A stretch of 41,813 nt of DNA. Source: Pseudorhodoferax sp. Leaf267 (GTDB lineage Bacteria; Pseudomonadota; Gammaproteobacteria; Burkholderiales; Burkholderiaceae_C). Where the stretch lies: NCBI RefSeq assembly GCF_001422405.1, contig NZ_LMMV01000008.1, positions 1 through 41,813 on the forward strand, given 5' to 3'. Both the position numbers and the translations under genes were made by a program. The notes beneath the pieces are model-generated. The model made no database searches. It worked only from the letters and a program-made list of their open reading frames with translations, and had not been told where the DNA came from. Shown piece after piece: positions 36,560-41,813 of the stretch (position 1 is the stretch's first letter; the number at the start of each line of letters is the position of its first letter).

Positions 36560-37840
36560 ATGCGCCTGTTTCCCACCTGGACCCTGCAGACGAGCGGAGA
36601 GGTCGCGCCCGACGAGCGCCTGCCCACGGCACAGACCATCGTCATGGGCGTGCAGCACGTGGTGGCCATGTTCGGCTCCACGGCGCTCGCGCCCATCCTG
36701 ATGGGTTTCGACCCCAACACCTCGATCTTCTTTTCGGGCATCGGCACGCTGATCTTCTTCCTGCTGACCGGCGGGCGGCTGCCCAGCTACCTGGGCTCGA
36801 GCTTCGCGTTCATCGGCGTGGTGATCGCCGCCACGGGCTACGCCGGCAGCGGGCCAAACGCCAACATCGGCGTGGCACTCGGCGGCATCATCGCGGCCGG
36901 GGTGCTCTACATCCTGATCGGCCTCGTGGTGCAGGTGCTGGGCACGGCCTGGATCGAGCGGCTGATGCCGCCCATCGTCACCGGCACCGTGGTCGCGGCC
37001 ATCGGCCTGAACCTGGCGCCTGTGGCCATCAAGATGCTGGGCGCCACGCCCGTGGACACCACCATCGGCCTGTTGACCGCGCTGGCCGTGGGCCTGATCG
37101 CCGTGCGCGGCCAGGGCGTGGTGGGCCGGCTGCCCATCCTGCTGGGCGCACTGGCCGGCTACGTGCTGTACGGCATCGTCGCCAACGGCCTGGGTTGGGC
37201 CAAGCCCATCGATTTCTCGGGCGTGGCCGCGGCCGCGTGGTTCGGCCTGCCCAAGTTCAGCGCGCCCGTATTCCAGGCCTCGGCCATGGCGCTGATCGCG
37301 CCGGTCGCCGTGATCCTGGTGGCCGAGAACCTGGGCCACGTGAAGGGCCTGGCGGCGATGACCGGCCGCAGCTTCGACCCGCTGATGGGCCGCGCCTTCA
37401 TCGCCGATGGCATCGCCACCGTGGTCTCGGGCTCGGGCGGCGGCACGGGCGTGACCACCTATGCCGAGAACATGGGCGTGATGGCCGTGACGCGCATCTA
37501 CTCCACGCTGGTGTTCGTGGTGGCCGCGCTGGTGGCGCTGCTGCTGGGCTTCTCACCCAAGTTCGGCGCGCTGATCTTGACCTTGCCCGTGCCCGTGATC
37601 GGCGGCCTGGCGCTGGTGGTGTTCGGCCTGATCGCCGCCACGGGCGGGCGCATCTGGGTCATGAACAAGGTCGACTTCTCGCGCCCGCGCAACCTCATCA
37701 CGGCGGGTGTGGCGCTGACGGCTGGGGCAGGGGACCTGACACTGTCGATCGCGGGGTTCAAGATGGGGGGGATTGGGACGGCCACCTTTGGGGCGATCGT
37801 GCTGTACCACCTGCTGCGCGAGCGCGAAGCGGCACGCTGA
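36560..37840 (+). CDS. NCS2-family uracil permease (UraA/RutG type)
   Basis: A 426-residue inner-membrane symporter with about 14 helices. Seen: the N-terminal RLPTAQTIVMGVQHVVAMFG, FAFIGVVIAATGY, LVAENLGHVKGLAAMTGR with the substrate-site Glu, and TTYAENMGVMAVTRIYST, the AENMG motif of the uracil branch. This separates it from the QNVG purine permease at 8160. AGGAG lies four bases before ATG 36560. It is monocistronic as far as visible and has no pyrimidine-degradation gene beside it. Thymine or another pyrimidine is possible. Confidence 0.93.
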   Translation: MRLFPTWTLQTSGEVAPDERLPTAQTIVMGVQHVVAMFGSTALAPILMGFDPNTSIFFSGIGTLIFFLLTGGRLPSYLGSSFAFIGVVIAATGYAGSGPNANIGVALGGIIAAGVLYILIGLVVQVLGTAWIERLMPPIVTGTVVAAIGLNLAPVAIKMLGATPVDTTIGLLTALAVGLIAVRGQGVVGRLPILLGALAGYVLYGIVANGLGWAKPIDFSGVAAAAWFGLPKFSAPVFQASAMALIAPVAVILVAENLGHVKGLAAMTGRSFDPLMGRAFIADGIATVVSGSGGGTGVTTYAENMGVMAVTRIYSTLVFVVAALVALLLGFSPKFGALILTLPVPVIGGLALVVFGLIAATGGRIWVMNKVDFSRPRNLITAGVALTAGAGDLTLSIAGFKMGGIGTATFGAIVLYHLLREREAAR

Positions 37841-37851
37841 GCGTCATTGCG

Positions 37852-37870
37852 CGGGGTTGCAGCGACCCCG
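37852..37870. terminator. Short hairpin between convergent permease and small membrane gene
   Basis: A 6-bp stem CGGGGT/ACCCCG with a seven-base loop lies 12 bp after the permease stop and directly after the stop of the small leftward gene. There is only TTC afterwards, so it is a weak candidate. Confidence 0.35.
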
Positions 37871-37871
37871 T

Positions 37872-38024
37872 TCAAGCCTGGGAGCTGCTGAGCACCCGCA
37901 ACACGATGAACAGGACCACCACCACCGCGATCGCGCCGCAGATCACCAGCATGCGTTTGTTGGCGAAGCGGTTGCGGCTGGAAGAGGTGGGAACTGCGCC
38001 GGGTTCAGGTTTCTGTTCGAGCAT
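37872..38024 (-). CDS. 50-residue single-pass membrane protein
   Basis: A short gene: MLEQKPEPGAVPTSSSRNRF, then a basic ANKR, one strong transmembrane helix (MLVICGAIAVVVVLFIVL) and a short tail ending SSSQA. The charge pattern predicts a single-pass inner-membrane protein. No clear Shine-Dalgarno is seen (CTGAAAGCCTCCC before the ATG), which lowers confidence. Convergent with the uracil permease. The family is not recognised. Confidence 0.6.
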   Translation of the reverse strand: MLEQKPEPGAVPTSSSRNRFANKRMLVICGAIAVVVVLFIVLRVLSSSQA

Positions 38025-38147
38025 GGGAGGCTTTCAGTGAGGACTGCACCGATTGGGACGCGTGCCGCCCGCTGCCCGTGTGGGGCGGGCGGCTGACTGG
38101 GCGCAGGACAGATGCCCTATGGTCTAGCTGCAGGCCGGAAGCTGGCT

Positions 38148-38555
38148 TCAGCCAAGCAACTCCACTGGCGGCGTCAGCGCGAGGGCTTTAGCACGCCGCG
38201 CAAGTTTGCGGTCGAATGTGGCGAATCTGGACGCACGAGCGCTGCGCGCCACGTGCAGCGCATCGGCGAAATCCAGGCCCTTGTCGAACGCATCGATTGC
38301 GGCCAGAACCACATCACGGTCCTCGAGCGTGATGTGCTCAATGCTCGCCAGTGCACGCATCACGCGGGAAACATCCTTTGCTGGCAATTTGTAGAACCCG
38401 CGCATCACCCACTCCAGCTCAAGCAACACGGTGACCGAGACAAACGAGCGTTCGGAGACCGCGGCGATGGCCGCGGGGCGTTGTAGGGCAGCCTGTGCAT
38501 CGTCGGCGTCATCGACGAAGAACCGCGCCAGCACGTTCGTATCCAGGGCCCTCAT
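38148..38555 (-). CDS. VapC-type PIN-domain toxin
   Basis: 135 residues. PIN-domain acidic residues are all visible: Asp5 in MRALDTNVLARFF, Glu in SVTVLLELEWVM, Asp in GLDFADALHVA and Asp in RFATFDRKLARRA. PIN toxins of VapC type are Mg-dependent ribonucleases, often cutting tRNA. The start ATG lies within the stop of the AbrB-like antitoxin gene (4-bp overlap), the standard antitoxin-first order. The open frame upstream of 38555 is the antitoxin region read in another frame and is not part of the protein. Confidence 0.92.
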   Translation of the reverse strand: MRALDTNVLARFFVDDADDAQAALQRPAAIAAVSERSFVSVTVLLELEWVMRGFYKLPAKDVSRVMRALASIEHITLEDRDVVLAAIDAFDKGLDFADALHVARSARASRFATFDRKLARRAKALALTPPVELLG

Positions 38556-38815
38556 GCGTCGCCGCGCCGTGAACGGGTCAGCAGCGATGCGGGATCGAAG
38601 TCCTCCAGGCGCCGTGGAACACCGCGCGCTGGTGCCTTGACCATGCCCGCCATGTCCGCGATGTCCACCTGCGCCACAGAGCGGACGACGCGCAGCTTCA
38701 GGCCGTCCGACTCTTCGAGCACCTCGATCCTTGCGCCTGCACCCATCCCGAGTCGTCGCCGCATTTCGGCGGGCAACACGATCTGGCCTTTCGAGGAGAC
38801 GAGAAGAGTCGACAT
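38552..38815 (-). CDS. VapB-type antitoxin with SpoVT/AbrB domain
   Basis: 87 residues. The N-terminal swapped-hairpin AbrB fold at about 1-47 reads STLLVSSKGQIVLPAEMRRR and GMGAGARIEVLEESDG. The C-terminal 40 residues (KAPARGVPRRLEDFDPASLL) are the expected flexible segment that wraps the toxin. It binds DNA to repress its own promoter and neutralises VapC. First in the two-gene operon. Confidence 0.9.
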   Translation of the reverse strand: MSTLLVSSKGQIVLPAEMRRRLGMGAGARIEVLEESDGLKLRVVRSVAQVDIADMAGMVKAPARGVPRRLEDFDPASLLTRSRRGDA

Positions 38816-38923
38816 ACGGATCTCGGATTGAACGGCGGCACCGCATCGTAGTGCGGCTTACGTGGTAAGTCAAAAATGGATGCCCTCATCCTGTGCGCAA
38901 GCCCAAGGCCCGACACTCCGCCC

Positions 38924-39808
38924 ATGAAGCTCGACTCCATCACCGTCCAACTCGTCCTCACCATCGTCGAGGAGGGCAGCATCTCCAAGGCCGCCGACAA
39001 GCTCAACCTGGCGGTGGCCGCCGCGTCCAAGCGCGTGACCGACCTGGAGTCGCAGCTCGGCGCCAAGCTCTTCAAGCGCCAGCCGCACGGTGTGAAAGTG
39101 ACCGAGGCCGGCGACCGCCTGCTGGCCCACATCCGCCAGATCGACAACCTGATCGGCCGGCTCGAAGGCGACGCCCAGGCCCTGGGCCACGGCCGCGACG
39201 GACGCATCATCATCGGCGCGCCCAAGGCCGCCATCATCCAGTTCCTGGCGGCCGACATCGCGCGGCTGCAGGCCGCGTATCCGCAGATCACGCTCAAGAT
39301 CCTGGAAGAGAACAGCAAGATCGTGCAGCAACTGCTGCGCGACAAGGTCATCGACGTGGGCATCTACGAGAAGACCAGCGGCTTCCTGGACCTGCCCCAG
39401 TTCGCCTACCGGCAAGACCGCCTGGTGCTGGTCTACAGCCGCCCACATTTCCAGTTCGGCGCCGGCCCGGTCGGCATCGACGACATCCTGGACCTGCCCA
39501 TCGTGAGCCTGGGCAAGGGCTCGGCCGTGCTGGCCGCCGTGGAGCGCGCCTACCGCAGCCGCGGGCGGGCGTTTCCGAACAACTTCTCCGCCAGCGGCTT
39601 CGACACCATGCTGGCGCTGGTGCGGCACGGGCTGGGTGTGGGGCTGATGCCGCCGGAGGTGCTGCGCAGCTTCCACCCGGAGGCTGCACTGGGCGCGGCG
39701 GAGCTGGAGGGCGACTGGCACCAGCGCAGCTATGTGCTGTCGTGCGTGGAGGGGCAGGCGCAGGAGCAGACCTTGCGGAACGTGGTGGGCGAGCTGCTGA
39801 AGAGCTGA
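38924..39808 (+). CDS. LysR-family transcriptional regulator
   Basis: 294 residues. The HTH at about 1-60 contains VQLVLTIVEEGSISKAADKL and AVAAASKRVTDLESQLG; the effector domain at about 88-290 contains IIIGAPKAAIIQFLAADI, KVIDVGIYEKTSG, and GFDTMLALVRHGLGVGLMPP. The start MKLDSITV at 38924 fits the family; 38876 is an open extension. The nearest rightward gene is an M16 peptidase 26 bp away, which may simply be read through. It is divergent from the VapBC operon. Its regulon is unknown. Confidence 0.9.
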   Translation: MKLDSITVQLVLTIVEEGSISKAADKLNLAVAAASKRVTDLESQLGAKLFKRQPHGVKVTEAGDRLLAHIRQIDNLIGRLEGDAQALGHGRDGRIIIGAPKAAIIQFLAADIARLQAAYPQITLKILEENSKIVQQLLRDKVIDVGIYEKTSGFLDLPQFAYRQDRLVLVYSRPHFQFGAGPVGIDDILDLPIVSLGKGSAVLAAVERAYRSRGRAFPNNFSASGFDTMLALVRHGLGVGLMPPEVLRSFHPEAALGAAELEGDWHQRSYVLSCVEGQAQEQTLRNVVGELLKS

Positions 39809-39834
39809 CGGCGCCTGCCACGGACAATGCTGCC

Positions 39835-41130
39835 ATGACTTCCACCGTTCTTCGCACGCTGCCCAACGGCGTCAGGCTGCTCGCCGTTCCCATGCCCCAT
39901 GTGCAAAGCCTCAGCGTGGGCGTCTTCCTGCGCGTGGGCTCGCGCGACGAGACGCCGGCCACCAACGGCATCGCCCATGTGCTGGAGCACATGGCCTTCA
40001 AGGGCACGACCACCCGCTCCGTGCAGGCGATCAACCTGGATGCCGAGCGGCTGGGCGCGGACGTCAACGCGTTCACGGGCAAGGACATGACCGGGTACTT
40101 CATGACCGGCCTGGGCCGGCACGCCGACCAGCTGCTGCGCATGACGGCCGACATCGTGCTGAACAGCACCTTTCCGCAGGCCGAGCTGCAGCGCGAGCTC
40201 GACGTCATCCGCCAGGAAGCCATCGAATACGCCGAAGACCCCGAGGACCGTTCCAGCGACCTGCTCGACCGCGCCATCTGGGGAGACGATGCGATGGGCA
40301 TGCCCGTGATCGGCACCGTGGAGAACATCGAGGGCTTCACGCGCGACGACCTGGTGCGCCATGTGCGGGCCCACTACACGGCGCACAAGACCGTGGTCGT
40401 GGCGGCCGGCAATTTCGATGTCGAAGCCTGGATGGAGCGGGCCGGCGAACTGTTTGCCACGATGCGCCAGACTGCGGACACGCCTGTGCTGCCACTGCCA
40501 GCACCCGCGCCGTACGTGGGCCACGCCATGGCGCAGCGCTTCACGCAGGTGTCGCAGGTGTTTCTGAACATCGCCTACCCGCTGGTGCCCGCCCGCCAGG
40601 ACGAGATGCCGCAGCAGCGCTGGCGCCTGGCCTCCGCGCTGGCGTCCAACCTGTTCGGCGGCGGCATGTCGGCGCCCCTGGTCGACACCGTGCGCGAGCA
40701 GCTGGGCCTGGCCTACACCGCCCATTCCACGGTGGACAGCGGCGACGTCTGGGCCAACTTCGTGGTGCATGCGGTCACCACGCCCGACAAGCTGGACGCC
40801 TTGGTGGCGGCCACGGGCGAGTTGCTGCGCGCCCAGGCCATGGCCATCGACCCGGTGCACCTGGAGCGGGCGAAGAACCAGTTGACCGTGTCGCGGGTGC
40901 GCGGGGCAGAACGGACCTACGCCACGATGGAGCAGGCCGTCGAAGAGCTGTTCGCCAGCGGGAGCGTGACGCCGATGGATGAAGCGATGGCGATGATCGA
41001 GGACATCGGCGCAGACGAAATGCGAGCCGTGTTCCAGCGGATGCTGGCCAACCCGCCGGCGATCGCGGTGACCGGCAAGGGCGTCAGCGCGCGGACTGCG
41101 AAGCAACTGGCAGCGCGGCTGGTCGGTTGA
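39835..41130 (+). CDS. M16-family zinc metallopeptidase (processing-peptidase type)
   Basis: 431 residues. The inverted zinc motif HxxEH is in GIAHVLEHMAFKGTTTRS (H48, E51, H52), with the third ligand Glu128 in DVIRQEAIEYAEDPED, exactly 76 residues on. The C-terminal half carries the Arg-Tyr-type substrate region (VREQLGLAYTAHST). There is no signal peptide, so it is cytoplasmic. It resembles the alpha-proteobacterial/mitochondrial processing-peptidase-like branch (PF00675 plus PF05193 arrangement). It starts 26 bp after the LysR stop. Confidence 0.93.
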   Translation: MTSTVLRTLPNGVRLLAVPMPHVQSLSVGVFLRVGSRDETPATNGIAHVLEHMAFKGTTTRSVQAINLDAERLGADVNAFTGKDMTGYFMTGLGRHADQLLRMTADIVLNSTFPQAELQRELDVIRQEAIEYAEDPEDRSSDLLDRAIWGDDAMGMPVIGTVENIEGFTRDDLVRHVRAHYTAHKTVVVAAGNFDVEAWMERAGELFATMRQTADTPVLPLPAPAPYVGHAMAQRFTQVSQVFLNIAYPLVPARQDEMPQQRWRLASALASNLFGGGMSAPLVDTVREQLGLAYTAHSTVDSGDVWANFVVHAVTTPDKLDALVAATGELLRAQAMAIDPVHLERAKNQLTVSRVRGAERTYATMEQAVEELFASGSVTPMDEAMAMIEDIGADEMRAVFQRMLANPPAIAVTGKGVSARTAKQLAARLVG

Positions 41131-41132
41131 AT

Positions 41133-41149
41133 CCCGCCTCTGTGGCGGG
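41133..41149 (+). terminator. Probable terminator after the M16 peptidase
   Basis: A 6-bp GC stem CCCGCC/GGCGGG with loop TCTGT lies directly after the M16 stop. It is followed by CGTTCG rather than a T-run. Confidence 0.4.
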
Positions 41150-41200
41150 CGTTCGCGCACGACTGCGGCGCACCATGCGCTGCCGTGGTCGAATCCCTCG

Positions 41201-41497
41201 ATGCATCTAAAGAGCTACAAGTACCAGCGCGTCGTGCTTGTCTGCGCCGACTGCGAGAAGCGAGACGACGGACCGCGCCATCTGGACAGCAAGGCCGGCG
41301 CCAGCGCACTGCGGCAGGCTTTGCGCGAGGCGCCAGGGAAGGTACAGGTCACGCGCACGCGCTGCCTGGGCCTGTGCCCGCGCAAGGCGCTGGCGGCGGT
41401 GGCGTTGGGAGCTGGATTGCAGGCGATGGCGGCGGAGCTCCGTGATGCGGGTGACTTGGCGGTCTTGGCGCGCTTCGCGGGGTCCGTCACGGGTTAA
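41201..41497 (+). CDS. Small (2Fe-2S) ferredoxin-like protein
   Basis: 98 residues. Four cysteines are placed in two pairs: C15/C18 (VCADCEKRD) and CLGLC (about C55/C59, RTRCLGLCPRKAL). The second pair, Cys-x3-Cys followed by P-R, is typical of thioredoxin-like [2Fe-2S] ferredoxins; the first pair is closer together than usual for that family, so cluster binding is plausible but unproven. No good ribosome site is seen before ATG 41201. No obvious partner enzyme is adjacent. Confidence 0.65.
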   Translation: MHLKSYKYQRVVLVCADCEKRDDGPRHLDSKAGASALRQALREAPGKVQVTRTRCLGLCPRKALAAVALGAGLQAMAAELRDAGDLAVLARFAGSVTG

Positions 41498-41698
41498 GCA
41501 TTTCACTCTTTGGCTTCGAACTGCGCTGCAGAATGGGGGCGTACAGGCGCGTGAAAGTGCCGTCTGTCTAAGCGTTTGCTGGGCCAGATGCGCCAGAAGG
41601 AAAAGGCGATCAGCCATTCAAAGGCAAACCGCCACGCGCTGGGCCAAGCCCGCAATGACCGCATCGGCACCAGTGTCCCGGAGCGCATGCAGGTGCAT

Positions 41699-41813
41699 TG
41701 GGCGGTTTCAAACTTGAAGTGCAACGCCGGCAATGAGATCCGCAGTGAGTTGTGAGAACACTTCATGCGGGGAGTGGAAGTTGAGGATTTTGCGCGGACG
41801 GTGGTTGAGCATG
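41699..41813 (-). mobile_element. End of an IS30-family insertion sequence (cut by window edge)
   Basis: The transposase C-terminus runs in from the right edge. Its stop codon lies in a sequence that reads, leftward, GTTGCACTTCAAGTTTGA and then AACCGCC, which has the look of an IS30-family terminal inverted repeat. The IS boundary is therefore placed near 41699-41702. The other end and any target duplication lie outside the window. Confidence 0.6.
41708..41813 (-). CDS. IS30-family transposase, C-terminal fragment (partial)
   Basis: In the leftward frame entering at 41812 the last 34 residues are visible: LNHRPRKILNFHSPHEVFSQ followed by LTADLIAGVALQV and a TGA. The LNxRPRKxLxxxxPxEVF pattern is the conserved end of IS30-type DDE transposases, just after the catalytic Glu helix. 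The gene continues off the right edge. Family call is good; the specific element is unknown. Confidence 0.8.
   Translation of the reverse strand, partial: MLNHRPRKILNFHSPHEVFSQLTADLIAGVALQV

Noticed and set aside
38148-38873. 241-codon version of the PIN-domain gene
   Set aside because: The first 106 codons run through the antitoxin gene in a different frame; the toxin starts at ATG 38555 with the typical 4-bp overlap.

Overview
The window is GC-rich, densely coded bacterial chromosome. The gene families (LysR and GntR regulators, a gcl-hyi-glxR block, a UraD-allantoate amidohydrolase fusion, PEP-CTERM, DyP peroxidase) point to Burkholderiales, probably Comamonadaceae. That placement is inference from gene content; no rRNA, tRNA or CRISPR array was seen.

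Left part (1-8150): a signal-peptide gene runs off the left edge. Next come a PAS/GAF sensor with no output domain, a lone lower-GC PEP-CTERM surface protein with a clear terminator, and a very large CheB-CheR-PAS-histidine kinase-receiver hybrid.

Middle part (8160-19877): a purine-degradation locus. A leftward run reads gcl, hyi, (REP-like inverted repeat), glxR, hiuH, NCS2 purine permease. A divergent LysR gene and then a rightward GntR-puuE-[uraD::allC]-M20 peptidase run follow. Together they encode uptake, 5-hydroxyisourate to allantoin, allantoin to allantoate, allantoate cleavage, and glyoxylate conversion through tartronate semialdehyde to glycerate. Xanthine dehydrogenase, urate oxidase, ureidoglycolate lyase and glycerate kinase are not in the window. 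A GTATAC motif with similar flanks lies upstream of the permease, of hiuH and of the GntR gene.

Right-middle part (20088-32880): a membrane PAS-GGDEF-EAL protein, then a leftward run headed by a ykkC-class riboswitch and an EamA/DMT transporter. It continues with a CHAT-like/class III cyclase/STAND ATPase/TPR protein, a cytochrome P450-like protein with an extra C-terminal domain, a DyP-type peroxidase and a patatin-like phospholipase. The last three overlap by ATGA junctions. This is the strongest candidate for an undescribed system.

Right part (33132-41813): small hypothetical genes, a lipoprotein penicillin-acylase-family Ntn hydrolase, a UraA/RutG-type uracil permease, a 50-residue membrane protein, a VapBC toxin-antitoxin pair, another LysR regulator, an M16 peptidase, a small ferredoxin-like protein, and the 3' end of an IS30-family transposase cut by the window edge.
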